Shown: piece by piece, positions 16,398 through 24,679 of the stretch | Layout of the letters: every line of letters starts with the position of its first letter | Numbering within the stretch: position 1 is the stretch's first letter | Origin: Eudoraea sp. | GTDB taxonomy: Bacteria; Bacteroidota; Bacteroidia; Flavobacteriales; Flavobacteriaceae | Direction of reading: 5' to 3' | Assembly: GCA_024639765.1 (NCBI GenBank) | Contig: JAHEHU010000016.1 | Location: 1-46,248, forward strand | Length of the DNA stretch: 46,248 nucleotides | Made by a program: the position numbers and the translations under genes | The notes under the pieces: generated by a model | What the model saw: the letters and a program-made list of their open reading frames with translations, nothing else | Told to the model about the DNA's origin: nothing | Database searches by the model: none

Positions 16398-16427
16398 ACC
16401 CCGGTATTAAAACCGGGGTCTTTTTTT
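16398..16427. terminator. bidirectional intrinsic terminator
   Basis: ACCCCGGT and ACCGGGGT arms around a 6-base loop, followed by T7 on the plus strand. A-rich sequence upstream gives a T-rich tract on the minus strand. It ends the PPOX gene and may also stop transcripts of the convergent outer-membrane receptor gene. Confidence 0.85.
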
Positions 16428-16485
16428 GGACCTGCTTTTGAAAAGTCACCAACCCAGGACCCTTTTCTTGAGGACCAAAATATGC

Positions 16486-18936
16486 TTATAGGATTCCACC
16501 ACTTCCTTGTTTTGTATTGCTATCCCTATTCTTTCTACGAGAAGCCCTGTTTTTACCACTTCCAAAGCGGTAGGAGATACCTGCATAAACATTCTGGCTT
16601 TCCCATTTGAAAGAACCTGTTTGCAGAAACGGTTTTTCTCCATCAAATGCAAATCTCATAGTATTAAAAACATCATTAAAGTTGAGGCTAAAAGTTCCTT
16701 TGCCTCCTGCGAAGCTGTATCGGGCTCCAAGATTGATAAAATACATGGGTTCTACCAAAAACTGTATGTTTTGATTTTGGCCGCGGTAGAATCCAAATAC
16801 CTGAAAAGTGAGTTGTTTGGTTGCCGTAAAACTATTGTTAACTCTAAAATTCCATGCGGTATTTGTCACTTCCACCTCATCAATTACAATATTATTGGCG
16901 GTGGCACCAGAATTGCTGCCTTCTAAACGCTCCGTAACGCCACGTTGCGTCTGTGAGAACAGGTCAAAACTACCATTGATATTCCACCATTTGGCTGGTT
17001 TGTAATTAGAAGAAACCTCAATTCCATAGGCCGAAGTATTATCGAAGTTATCATAGGTAAGAATCAGTTTATTAAGATCTATCCTATCTACGTATACCGC
17101 CCTGTTTATTTCATCTTCAATAGTTCTGTAAAATATCCCGGCCGTAATACTTCCTTTTTCGAGTCGCTTGGTATAATTACCCTCAAATGAGGTGGTAAAT
17201 TGCGGTACCAGGCTTGGGTTGCCAAAGGAAGAAATTAACGGGGTAGACCATTCTCTGATAGGGTTCACTTGTGTTAATCCGGGTCTGTCTACTCTCCTGC
17301 TGGTACTGATCTGAAATTGATCTTTTTCAGAAGGGGAATAAGTTACAAATGCAGAGGGATAGAGTTGTGTGTATTTATCTTCAAAAGATCGTATACCATT
17401 TGTATCTGCCTTTACCGTCACATCTTCTACCCGCAATCCTACTTGATAAGACCATTTCTTATAATTTTGCCCAAAAGTGGCATAGGCAGAATAGATGTCC
17501 ATTCCGTACACAAAGGCGGTTGTAGGAGTAGGCCCCAAATTACCACTCGCATCCAGGGAAAGTCCGGTAGAACTGTAGTCTACCTTGGTTTCAAAAACTC
17601 TGCTTTCTAGTCCGGCCTCAATTTTAGAGATGGAGTCTAAGGGATTTACATAATCCAGGTTGGCTATGGTTTGCGTTCTTTCTGTATCTACAAAGTCTCT
17701 ATAGTTAGGAAAGAGGCTATTTCCCGTAATGCTGAACGTAGATTCCTCATTGTCTTCAAAACTGTTATGATCTATTTCGAGTTCCAGATTATGTCCTTCC
17801 TTATTAAAATCTAATTTGTAATCAAAATTGTACTGTTCACTATGATTGTCATTTACAGGGATAAAAGCTTGACTGTTGTTTAGAATGGGATCATCGTAAT
17901 AAAGCACTTCTGTGAATCCCTGAGCCTTGCCATTGAATAAATTCTGATTGGTGAAAAAGGATATGGTATTCTTATCGTTCAGATAAAAATCGAATCCAAC
18001 TTTGTATAAATAAGATTTGTTATTATTCCGGAATTCAAAGAATTGTTGGGAATTCTCTACAACCCGGTAGATATTTCCATCCGTTACATACTTCCCAATA
18101 TTGGTACCGGCATTTGCATAAAGATTGAATTTACCATTGCGGTAATTTAAATCCAAAGAGGAATTGTATTTGGCTTCTATCCCTACAGTTAAGCCGGTAT
18201 TTAGATTGCCATTAAACCCTATGTTGGCGTTCTTATGTAAGATGATATTTATGATGCCGCTCATGCCTTCAGGATTATATTTGGCAGAAGGATTTGTGAT
18301 CAATTCTATAGATTTGATAGAGGAAGAGGGTATTTGCCGTAAAAGTTGCGCAACCGGAACGTTAGAGAGTTTTCCATCTACCATTACCCTCACATTAGAA
18401 TTCCCTCGTAAAGATAGTTCTCCTGTTTGCTGATCGATATTTACAGAAGGTATATTATTCATGATGTCAGACGCCGTGGCACCGGCCGTTGTCAGGTCTT
18501 TGCCAACATTCACAACTTTCCTGTCTATGCGTTGTTCAATGGTGGTTCTCTCTGCAACAAGTTCTACCTCCGAAAGCGATTCTGCTTCCTCCGAAATGGG
18601 TATAGTGCCCAATTCGAGTGTGCGATGCCCCTTTTTTAATGTAATTTGCTGACTATAGGTTTTATATCCTAAATATTGAATTTCGACAATAAACTCACCG
18701 TCCGGCAATTTATCAATAGTAAAGGTCCCATTTTCAGTGGTAATGCCACCAGTGATGGTGCTTGCGTCATTTACTGACTTTACAACAACAGTAGCATATG
18801 ACACGGGCTCGTTAAGGGATTGGTCTATAACCTTGCCGGAAATAGTTCCTTCTTTCAATTCAGGTATTTCAGGGTCGGTCTTGGCATTGATAGTAGCAAA
18901 TACCATCATCGCCAATAGCAATGATACATTTCTCAT
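16486..18936 (-). CDS. outer-membrane beta-barrel receptor (TonB-dependent type)
   Basis: An 816-residue protein. A signal peptide (residues 1-18, MRNVSLLLAMMVFATINA) is followed by a carboxypeptidase-regulatory-like domain (about 28-112, GTISGKVIDQSLNEPVSYAT), a plug-like domain (about 125-230, ending IKSIELITNPSAKYNPEG) and a long run of amphipathic strands to a terminal YAGISYRFGSG. This is the layout of the flavobacterial outer-membrane beta-barrel family related to TonB receptors. It is expected in the outer membrane, importing an unidentified ligand. It has no SusD-like partner nearby. The leader carries an ECF-type promoter 43 bases upstream and a (TGAT)4 tract. Confidence 0.92.
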   Translation of the reverse strand: MRNVSLLLAMMVFATINAKTDPEIPELKEGTISGKVIDQSLNEPVSYATVVVKSVNDASTITGGITTENGTFTIDKLPDGEFIVEIQYLGYKTYSQQITLKKGHRTLELGTIPISEEAESLSEVELVAERTTIEQRIDRKVVNVGKDLTTAGATASDIMNNIPSVNIDQQTGELSLRGNSNVRVMVDGKLSNVPVAQLLRQIPSSSIKSIELITNPSAKYNPEGMSGIINIILHKNANIGFNGNLNTGLTVGIEAKYNSSLDLNYRNGKFNLYANAGTNIGKYVTDGNIYRVVENSQQFFEFRNNNKSYLYKVGFDFYLNDKNTISFFTNQNLFNGKAQGFTEVLYYDDPILNNSQAFIPVNDNHSEQYNFDYKLDFNKEGHNLELEIDHNSFEDNEESTFSITGNSLFPNYRDFVDTERTQTIANLDYVNPLDSISKIEAGLESRVFETKVDYSSTGLSLDASGNLGPTPTTAFVYGMDIYSAYATFGQNYKKWSYQVGLRVEDVTVKADTNGIRSFEDKYTQLYPSAFVTYSPSEKDQFQISTSRRVDRPGLTQVNPIREWSTPLISSFGNPSLVPQFTTSFEGNYTKRLEKGSITAGIFYRTIEDEINRAVYVDRIDLNKLILTYDNFDNTSAYGIEVSSNYKPAKWWNINGSFDLFSQTQRGVTERLEGSNSGATANNIVIDEVEVTNTAWNFRVNNSFTATKQLTFQVFGFYRGQNQNIQFLVEPMYFINLGARYSFAGGKGTFSLNFNDVFNTMRFAFDGEKPFLQTGSFKWESQNVYAGISYRFGSGKNRASRRKNRDSNTKQGSGGIL

Positions 18937-18951
18937 GATTGATTCGTTTTT

Positions 18952-18967
18952 TGATTGATTGATTGAT
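18952..18967. repeat. (TGAT)4 tetranucleotide tract in the receptor leader
   Basis: Four perfect TGAT units followed by GAT, with two more TGAT units at 18936-18943 overlapping the start codon. In the mRNA this reads as repeated AUCA between the ECF promoter and the receptor ATG. Confidence 0.7.
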
Positions 18968-18978
18968 GATACTTAAAA

Positions 18979-19003
18979 GACGCCTGGCAGCGTAAATTGT
19001 TAC
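18979..19003 (-). promoter_or_regulatory. ECF-type promoter of the outer-membrane receptor gene
   Basis: Minus strand GTAAC (19003-18999), 16 nt, CGTC (18982-18979). The start point would be about 35 bases before the receptor ATG. The elements match those in front of the ECF sigma gene at 6453, with a spacer one base shorter. Confidence 0.55.
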
Positions 19004-19082
19004 GAAGAAAAAGTGATTTAATACTACTATCCTATAAAAATTCCATAGATTTAAAGGGTGATGTATATGAACGTAAGATCTA

Positions 19083-19195
19083 TAAAAACAAAACCCCGAT
19101 GCCTTGGCACCAGGGTTTCTATCATTGTTAAGCCGTACTAAACACTAACCATTAACTAAAAATACAGCGTCCCAATGAATGTGTTCCTAACTAAT
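19083..19195 (-). ncRNA. candidate ECF-controlled small RNA
   Basis: About 110 nt on the minus strand, from the predicted start point of the ECF promoter at 19227-19202 to a terminator hairpin. There is no credible reading frame. The unpaired-looking body contains four UUAGU motifs. It lies between the outer-membrane receptor gene and a divergent gene, and belongs to neither. It could instead be a long attenuated leader of the receptor gene. Confidence 0.45.
19084..19118 (-). terminator. orphan minus-strand terminator
   Basis: On the minus strand AAACCC at 19118-19113 pairs with GGGTTT at 19096-19091. Between these arms seven further pairs form (two of them G-U), giving a stem of about 12-13 bp, followed by TGTTTTTATA. 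On the plus strand the same positions give A-C mismatches, so the structure is specific for leftward transcription. No protein gene ends here. Confidence 0.7.
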
Positions 19196-19201
19196 ACAAG
19201 A

Positions 19202-19227
19202 GACGAGATTATCTGGAATACGTTACA
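19202..19227 (-). promoter_or_regulatory. ECF-type promoter upstream of the candidate small RNA
   Basis: Minus strand TGTAAC (19227-19222), 16 nt, CGTC (19205-19202). Same pattern as the sites at 18979-19003, 6361-6387 and 6415-6441. The first open gene in this direction is the outer-membrane receptor, 266 bases away, beyond a terminator. Confidence 0.5.
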
Positions 19228-19260
19228 CTACTTTACAGACTTTAACATTCCTTTTGTTTT

Positions 19261-19623
19261 ATGAAAAAGACACTTGTTTTCGGAGCTTCCACAAAACCCT
19301 CAAGATATAGCTATATAGCCATCAAAAGACTCATTGGTGCCTCCCAGGAAACCATGGCTTTCGGCGCCAAGGAAGGTAGTGTGGCGGGGGTTACCATTTT
19401 CACAGAATTCAGTACGTTCACTGATATCGATACCGTTACCTTGTATTTGAATCCGGTTAGACAAAAAGACTATTATGATACTATCATTGGTCTTAAACCC
19501 AGAAGGGTCATCTTTAATCCGGGAACAGAGAATCCAGAATTCTACGAACTACTTAGGAAGGCAGGCATTGAGGTAGAAGTTGCCTGTACCCTGGTACTTC
19601 TTGCTACAGGCCAGTATAACTAG
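19261..19623 (+). CDS. CoA-binding (YccU-like) Rossmann protein
   Basis: A 120-residue protein matching the small CoA-binding domain family: an N-terminal VFGASTKPSRYSYIAIKRLI nucleotide-binding turn, the TLYLNPVRQKDYYDTII segment, VIFNPGTENPEFYELLRKAG, and the conserved Cys near the end in VEVACTLVLL. It is equivalent to the CoA-binding domain of succinyl-CoA synthetase alpha, but stands alone. Its function is unknown; a metabolic or regulatory CoA-binding role is assumed. It is convergent with the symporter gene (7-base gap) and divergent from the outer-membrane receptor. Confidence 0.87.
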   Translation: MKKTLVFGASTKPSRYSYIAIKRLIGASQETMAFGAKEGSVAGVTIFTEFSTFTDIDTVTLYLNPVRQKDYYDTIIGLKPRRVIFNPGTENPEFYELLRKAGIEVEVACTLVLLATGQYN

Positions 19624-19630
19624 GCTGAAG

Positions 19631-21091
19631 TTATTTTTTTCTTCGGATCAGCATGAGCCCTAAAAAGGTCAATAAACCATTGACAGGTAATAGTTCATAG
19701 CCCACCTGATACCCTCCCAGAGTTTCAGCCGGTAAGTTAGCTACCAACATGATGATAAGCACACACGCAATGGCTACTACCCAGCTCAATTTGTCCTTTA
19801 TCTTGTATTTGGTGCAAATCCCAAAGGCAAACAACCCTAATAAAGGACCATAGGTGTAGGTTGCAACAGTTAACAACCCGTCTATGACGTTGCGGTCTAA
19901 AATATATTTAAAGCTTATCACAACCAGCACCAGCAGCACACTCATACCTATATGTACCCTTTTTCGTATTTGTTTTTGTTTGTGCGCATCTTTTTTTTCA
20001 ATACCTAAAAAGTCTACACAAAAAGAGGTGGTGAGGGAGGTTAGGGCACTGTCTGCACTACTATAGGCTGCAGCAATAAGGCCAAGAATAAAGGTAATGG
20101 CAACAACACTTCCCAAGCCACTGTTCAGGGCGATCTCAGGAAATAGCAGGTCAGATTTTGGTGCTCCATCCATCAAAGGGGTGGCTACTTCAAATCGTTG
20201 GGCGTATATGAACAATAAAGCACCCAGTAATAAAAAGACAAAGTTCACCACGATCAGGATCACGCTGAACGAAACCATGTTTTTCTGTGCATCTCGTAAA
20301 TTTCTGCAGGTAAGATTTTTTTGCATCATATCCTGGTCTAAGCCTGTCATGCAAATGGTAATGAACATCCCGCCCAGAAAAGATTTAATAAAATGATTTT
20401 TTTCATAAAAATCATCAGTAAAAAAAATAGTGCTGTACTCTCTGAGTTCTTCAGAACCAAGAAATTCGGTGAAATTCCACCCTAATTTTTGATTGATAAA
20501 ATAGATGGATAAACACACTGAGACCAGCATAAAAAGGGTTTGCAGGGTGTCTGTCCAGACGATGGTCTTAATTCCTCCGCGAAAAGTGTAGATCCAGATC
20601 AGCAGTATAGAAAGAATAACAGTGAGTTCAAATGGTACATTCCACGCGTCAAAGACAAACTGCTGTAAGACAATGGCCACCAGGAATAATCTGAAGGAGG
20701 CACCAAGGACCCTTGAAATAAAGAAAGAGAGCGCCCCTATCTTATAGCTTACAGGGCCAAAACGATCTTGCAGGTATTCATAAATAGAAGTGACATTTAG
20801 GCGGTAATAAATTGGTAAAAGCACAAAGGCAATGACGAAATATCCAAACAAGTAGCCAAAAACCACCTGCATATAGCTGAATTCTGAAGATTCTACCCAG
20901 CCCGGAACGGATATAAAGGTAACGCCAGACAAGGAGGCCCCTATCATTCCAAAGGCTACAACGAACCAGGGGGATTGCTTCCCTGCTTTGAAAAAATCTA
21001 CATTAGAATCGTTTCGTCCGGTGACGTAAGAGATAAGAACAAGGACCAGGAAATAAGCGCCTATAAGCAGCAGTATATGGGTGGCTGTCAT
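19631..21091 (-). CDS. sodium:solute symporter (SSS family)
   Basis: A 486-residue integral membrane protein with about 13 hydrophobic helices. Family landmarks are present: the early helix with [16 protein letters not shown] (about 52-67), [18 protein letters not shown] (about 96-113), the [20 protein letters not shown] block (about 168-187), and [20 protein letters not shown] (about 337-356), which contributes the sodium site. It is an inner-membrane Na+-coupled importer. The substrate (sugar, amino acid or monocarboxylate) cannot be inferred. It is divergent from recR, with only 58 bases between the start codons. Confidence 0.93.
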   Translation of the reverse strand: MTATHILLLIGAYFLVLVLISYVTGRNDSNVDFFKAGKQSPWFVVAFGMIGASLSGVTFISVPGWVESSEFSYMQVVFGYLFGYFVIAFVLLPIYYRLNVTSIYEYLQDRFGPVSYKIGALSFFISRVLGASFRLFLVAIVLQQFVFDAWNVPFELTVILSILLIWIYTFRGGIKTIVWTDTLQTLFMLVSVCLSIYFINQKLGWNFTEFLGSEELREYSTIFFTDDFYEKNHFIKSFLGGMFITICMTGLDQDMMQKNLTCRNLRDAQKNMVSFSVILIVVNFVFLLLGALLFIYAQRFEVATPLMDGAPKSDLLFPEIALNSGLGSVVAITFILGLIAAAYSSADSALTSLTTSFCVDFLGIEKKDAHKQKQIRKRVHIGMSVLLVLVVISFKYILDRNVIDGLLTVATYTYGPLLGLFAFGICTKYKIKDKLSWVVAIACVLIIMLVANLPAETLGGYQVGYELLPVNGLLTFLGLMLIRRKK

Positions 21092-21136
21092 TCAAATAAA
21101 TTTCCCGTGCAAAGTACAAAAAGTAAAAATAGTACG

Positions 21137-21144
21137 TAATTTTG
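21137..21144 (+). promoter_or_regulatory. sigma-A -7 element (TAATTTTG) for recR
   Basis: TAATTTTG is an exact TAnnTTTG match only 5 bases before the recR ATG at 21150, so the transcript should be leaderless or nearly so. Confidence 0.65.
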
Positions 21145-21149
21145 CGGGT

Positions 21150-21770
21150 ATGGAATTTTCTTCAAAGCTTCTGGAAAACGCGGTATATGAAATGTCTCAA
21201 TTGCCGGGAATAGGGAAAAGAACAGCGTTGAGATTGGTACTGCATCTATTGAAGCAGCCTGCTTCTCAGACAGATAGGTTGGCGCGCTCCCTGGAATCTT
21301 TGCGTACTCAAATAAAGTTTTGTAACAATTGTCATAACATCTCTGATGTTGCCCTTTGTGAGATCTGCTCAAATCCCAAAAGAGATAATAGTTTGGTCTG
21401 TGTGGTAGAAGACATTCGTGACGTAATGGCAATTGAGAACACGAGTCAGTATAATGGGTTATATCATGTGTTGGGGGGTAAGATATCACCTATGGAAGGA
21501 ATAGGGCCACAAGACCTTACCATTCAACCACTGGTGGAAAAAGTAAAAAACGGTGTTATCAAGGAACTTATTTTTGCGATGAGTTCAACTATGGAAGGCG
21601 ACACCACCAATTTTTATATTTATAAACAAATACAGGATCTGGAAGTAAGCACTTCCACCATAGCCAGAGGAATTTCCGTAGGGGATGAGCTGGAATATGC
21701 AGATGAAATTACACTTGGTAGGAGTATCATTAATAGAATTCCCTTTGAGAATTCCCTGAAGGCTCATTGA
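21150..21770 (+). CDS. recR: recombination protein RecR
   Basis: Starting at the ATG at 21150 ([20 protein letters not shown]) the protein has 206 residues, the normal RecR length; the longer open frame upstream would run through the promoter. It shows the N-terminal HhH motif ([17 protein letters not shown]), the C4 zinc finger ([16 protein letters not shown]) and a Toprim domain ([17 protein letters not shown] and following). RecR works with RecO and RecF to load RecA at single-strand gaps. It is the first gene of the rightward housekeeping stretch, followed after 87 bases by the E2 gene, which has its own -7 box. Confidence 0.97.
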   Translation: MEFSSKLLENAVYEMSQLPGIGKRTALRLVLHLLKQPASQTDRLARSLESLRTQIKFCNNCHNISDVALCEICSNPKRDNSLVCVVEDIRDVMAIENTSQYNGLYHVLGGKISPMEGIGPQDLTIQPLVEKVKNGVIKELIFAMSSTMEGDTTNFYIYKQIQDLEVSTSTIARGISVGDELEYADEITLGRSIINRIPFENSLKAH

Positions 21771-21812
21771 TCGAACTGTATGGAAAATTTAAATAATAGT
21801 CTATTAATTTAG

Positions 21813-21820
21813 TATTTTTG
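21813..21820 (+). promoter_or_regulatory. sigma-A -7 element (TATTTTTG) for the E2 gene
   Basis: TATTTTTG matches TAnnTTTG, 37 bases before the ATG at 21858. No good -33 TTG at standard spacing. Confidence 0.55.
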
Positions 21821-21857
21821 CAAAAATATAGTACTCAACAAGGCTGTTAATAAGAAT

Positions 21858-23216
21858 ATGTCAAAGTTTGAATTGAAATTACCCCAAATGGGTGAAAGTG
21901 TTGCAGAAGCCACCTTAACTTCCTGGCTCAAGGAAGTAGGGGACACTATCGAATTGGATGAGGCAGTTTTTGAAATTGCAACCGATAAAGTAGATTCCGA
22001 AGTGCCCAGTGAGGTGGAAGGTGTTCTGCTGGAAAGGCTTTTTGAAGTGGATGATGTTATTAAAGTGGGCCAGACAGTTGCGGTCATTGAGGTAGAGGGG
22101 TCCGAATCTCCTTCCGCTGAACCTGTTGAGAATTTGGAAAAAACAGAAGAAGTTGTTCCCGAAGTTGCTTCGGCTGCCATAGAAAAGGAAATGGTAAACG
22201 TCAAAGAAACGGTTGCAGCGCCAGTTGCAACACAAGGTGCATCAGAACGTTTTTATTCCCCTCTAGTTAAGAACATAGCCAAAAAGGAACAGATACCTTT
22301 TGAAGAACTGGAATCAATTGTAGGTTCTGGTCTGGAAGGAAGAGTTACCAAGAACGATATTTTGGCGTATCTGGAAAATAGGAGGAATGGAGGTGTTCAG
22401 AAAGAAACAGCAACTCCTCCCGTCATTGAACAAAAAGAAACCGTTGTTTCTGCTGCCCCAAAGATCGCAGAAGCCCCTCACAAAGTTACCACTGCTCAGG
22501 CGACCGGCGGGGATGAGGTAATCCCAATGACACGTATGGGCAAGCTTGTTGCCCAACATATGATCAATAGTGTTGCAACCTCGGCACATGTTCAAAGTTT
22601 TATTGAAGTAGATGTGACCAAAGTGGTTACCTGGAGAAATAAGGTAAAGCAAGCTTTTGAAAATAGAGAAGGGGAGAAGCTTACTTTTACGCCAATTTTT
22701 ATGGAAGCTGTGGCCAAGGCCCTAAAGAAATTTCCAATGGTAAATATTTCCGTAGAGGGAGATACCGTTCTTAAAAAGAAGAATATCAACATTGGGATGG
22801 CCGCTGCCCTGCCTGATGGAAATCTTATTGTACCTGTCATAAAGAATGCAGACCAACTAAATTTGGTTGGAATGGCCAAAGTTGTAAATGATCTTGCGAA
22901 CAGAGCCCGGAACAATGCCTTAAAACCGGATGAGATCAAAGACGGGACCTATACAGTGACCAATGTAGGTACTTTTGGTAGTGTTTTTGGTACTCCTATC
23001 ATAAATCAACCTCAGGTTGGGATCCTTGCCTTGGGGGCAATACGTAAAGTGCCAGCCGTTATTGAGACTTCCGAGGGTGATTTTATTGGCATACGCAGTA
23101 AAATGTTCCTTTCGCATAGTTACGATCACCGTGTGGTTAACGGGGCGTTGGGAGGGATGTTTGTAAAAGCCGTAGCCGATTATTTGGAAGACTGGGACAT
23201 CAACCGGGATATTTAG
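21858..23216 (+). CDS. 2-oxo acid dehydrogenase E2 (dihydrolipoamide acyltransferase)
   Basis: A 452-residue E2 subunit. Domains in order: lipoyl domain (1-78) with the lipoylated Lys44 in EIATDKVDSE, an Ala/Glu/Val-rich linker, the peripheral-subunit-binding domain (about 133-172, YSPLVKNIAKKEQIPFEELE), a second linker, and the catalytic acyltransferase domain (about 215-450). The catalytic motif is HRVVNG (H424-G429) where the family standard is HxxxDG, so Asn428 replaces the usual Asp. E2 forms the core of pyruvate, 2-oxoglutarate or branched-chain 2-oxoacid dehydrogenase. Branched-chain type is my best guess, but no E1 or E3 gene is adjacent to settle it. Confidence 0.93.
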   Translation: MSKFELKLPQMGESVAEATLTSWLKEVGDTIELDEAVFEIATDKVDSEVPSEVEGVLLERLFEVDDVIKVGQTVAVIEVEGSESPSAEPVENLEKTEEVVPEVASAAIEKEMVNVKETVAAPVATQGASERFYSPLVKNIAKKEQIPFEELESIVGSGLEGRVTKNDILAYLENRRNGGVQKETATPPVIEQKETVVSAAPKIAEAPHKVTTAQATGGDEVIPMTRMGKLVAQHMINSVATSAHVQSFIEVDVTKVVTWRNKVKQAFENREGEKLTFTPIFMEAVAKALKKFPMVNISVEGDTVLKKKNINIGMAAALPDGNLIVPVIKNADQLNLVGMAKVVNDLANRARNNALKPDEIKDGTYTVTNVGTFGSVFGTPIINQPQVGILALGAIRKVPAVIETSEGDFIGIRSKMFLSHSYDHRVVNGALGGMFVKAVADYLEDWDINRDI

Positions 23217-23271
23217 TCCTTTACATACCTTGATTTTTAGCCGCATCATCTGGGCATATTAATACAACAAT

Positions 23272-24048
23272 ATGGAATTAAACTTAAGCAAACCTATATG
23301 TTTCTTTGATTTGGAAACCACGGGAACCAATGTTGCGAAGGACAGGATCGTAGAAATTTCGATCCTTAAGATATCGCCAAATGGGGAGAAGGAACACCGC
23401 ACATGGCTGGTAAATCCGGAATGCGAAATTCCTGCAGAAGTGGTGGCTATTCATGGGATCTCTAATGAAAAAGTAGCTAATGAACCCACTTTCAGGCAAC
23501 TGTCCAAAGAGATCTATCAATTTATAAAAGACAGTGATCTGGCAGGTTTTAATTCTGATCGTTTCGATATTCCACTACTTGCCGAAGAAATGTTACGGGC
23601 CGATATCGATTTTGATATGAAGAATATGGTATCTGTAGATGTACAGACCATTTTCCATAAAATGGAACAACGCACACTCTCGGCAGCCTATAAATTCTAT
23701 TGTGATAAAGATCTTACCGAGGCGCATAGCGCCAAGGCCGATACTGAGGCTACCTATGAAGTGTTGCTTTCCCAATTGGAACGATATCCTCAGCTGGAAA
23801 ACAACATTAAAAAATTAGCAGCCTTTTCCACGTATAAGCAGAATGTAGATTTTGCAGGCTTTATTAGCCTGGATGAAGAGGAGGAGGAGATCTTCACCTT
23901 TGGAAAGCACAAAGGGAAAAAAGTGCGACTTGTTTTGGAGGAGGAGCCGGGATATTTTGGCTGGATACTGAATGCAGATTTCCCTTTGTATACCAAAAAG
24001 GTCCTTACACAAATAAAATTGGACAAGCTCAATACTAAACTTCAATAG
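23272..24048 (+). CDS. DEDDh 3'-5' exonuclease (DnaQ/ExoX-like)
   Basis: A 258-residue protein. The exonuclease domain (about 8-175) has all DEDDh blocks: Exo I FFDLETTGTN (Asp, Glu), Exo II NSDRFDIPLLAEE, and Exo III AHSAKADTEAT with the catalytic His and Asp. The C-terminal 55 residues (EIFTFGKHKGKKVRLVLEEE, then GYFGWILNADFPLYTK) resemble the small C-terminal module of ExoX-like proteins. It probably removes 3' nucleotides from DNA in repair or proofreading and is not part of a DnaE fusion. It lies 55 bases after the E2 gene and 19 before the FAH gene, within one rightward cluster. Confidence 0.9.
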   Translation: MELNLSKPICFFDLETTGTNVAKDRIVEISILKISPNGEKEHRTWLVNPECEIPAEVVAIHGISNEKVANEPTFRQLSKEIYQFIKDSDLAGFNSDRFDIPLLAEEMLRADIDFDMKNMVSVDVQTIFHKMEQRTLSAAYKFYCDKDLTEAHSAKADTEATYEVLLSQLERYPQLENNIKKLAAFSTYKQNVDFAGFISLDEEEEEIFTFGKHKGKKVRLVLEEEPGYFGWILNADFPLYTKKVLTQIKLDKLNTKLQ

Positions 24049-24067
24049 AATTTTTAAGATATAGGGA

Positions 24068-24679
24068 ATGAAAATTATCTGTATTGGCCGAAATTATGCA
24101 GAGCATATAAAGGAGTTGTCAAATGAACGGCCAAAAGACCCGGTTGTCTTTATAAAGCCCGATTCTGCTGTACTGCCAAAAGAACAAGATTTTTACATTC
24201 CGGAATTCTCAGAAGATATCCATTATGAAGTTGAGGTTCTGATTAGGATCAAAAAAGTTGGAAAACATATTGATCCCAAGTTTGCCCACAAATATTACGA
24301 TGAAATAGGGCTGGGAATTGATTTTACGGCCAGAGATCTGCAGGCTGCTCTAAAAGAGAAAGGGCTTCCATGGGAAAAGGCCAAAGGTTTTGACGGTGCT
24401 GCGGTCATCGGGAAATGGGTCCCGAAGACAGAATTTAAGGATCTTAAAAATCTTCATTTCACGCTAAAAAAGAATGATTCAGTGGTTCAGGATGGGAATA
24501 CGGCACAAATGCTCTGGCCCATAGATGAACTCATTGGCTATGTATCCACCTTCTTCACCTTGAAAAAAGGCGATGTACTCTTCACAGGTACCCCGGCAGG
24601 TGTTGGAAGAGTAAGTCCAAATGACTACCTTTCGGGAAGTTTGGAAGGCAAAGAATTATTGCGCATAAAAATTAAATAG
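24068..24679 (+). CDS. fumarylacetoacetate hydrolase (FAH) family protein
   Basis: A 203-residue single-domain FAH-fold protein. Recognisable blocks are CIGRNYAEHIKEL (about 4-16), the metal ligands in IHYEVEVLIRI (Glu-x-Glu), GLGIDFTARDLQ, KGFDGAAVIGKWV and the late FTGTPAGVGRV. FAH-family members hydrolyse or decarboxylate beta-diketo acids in a Mg2+-dependent way. Short versions like this include acylpyruvases and oxaloacetate decarboxylases; the substrate cannot be read. The stop codon is directly followed by the ATG of the Hpt gene, so the two are translated from one message. Confidence 0.9.
   Translation: MKIICIGRNYAEHIKELSNERPKDPVVFIKPDSAVLPKEQDFYIPEFSEDIHYEVEVLIRIKKVGKHIDPKFAHKYYDEIGLGIDFTARDLQAALKEKGLPWEKAKGFDGAAVIGKWVPKTEFKDLKNLHFTLKKNDSVVQDGNTAQMLWPIDELIGYVSTFFTLKKGDVLFTGTPAGVGRVSPNDYLSGSLEGKELLRIKIK

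Larger units (their letters stand above)
18937..19260. other. intergenic region with two ECF-type promoters and an orphan terminator
   Basis: 324 bases between divergent genes. On the minus strand, in order of transcription: ECF promoter (19227-19202), candidate small RNA (about 19195-19083) ending in a terminator, second ECF promoter (19003-18979), and a (TGAT)4 tract within the receptor leader. No clear promoter was found for the CoA-binding protein gene on the plus strand. Confidence 0.6.
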
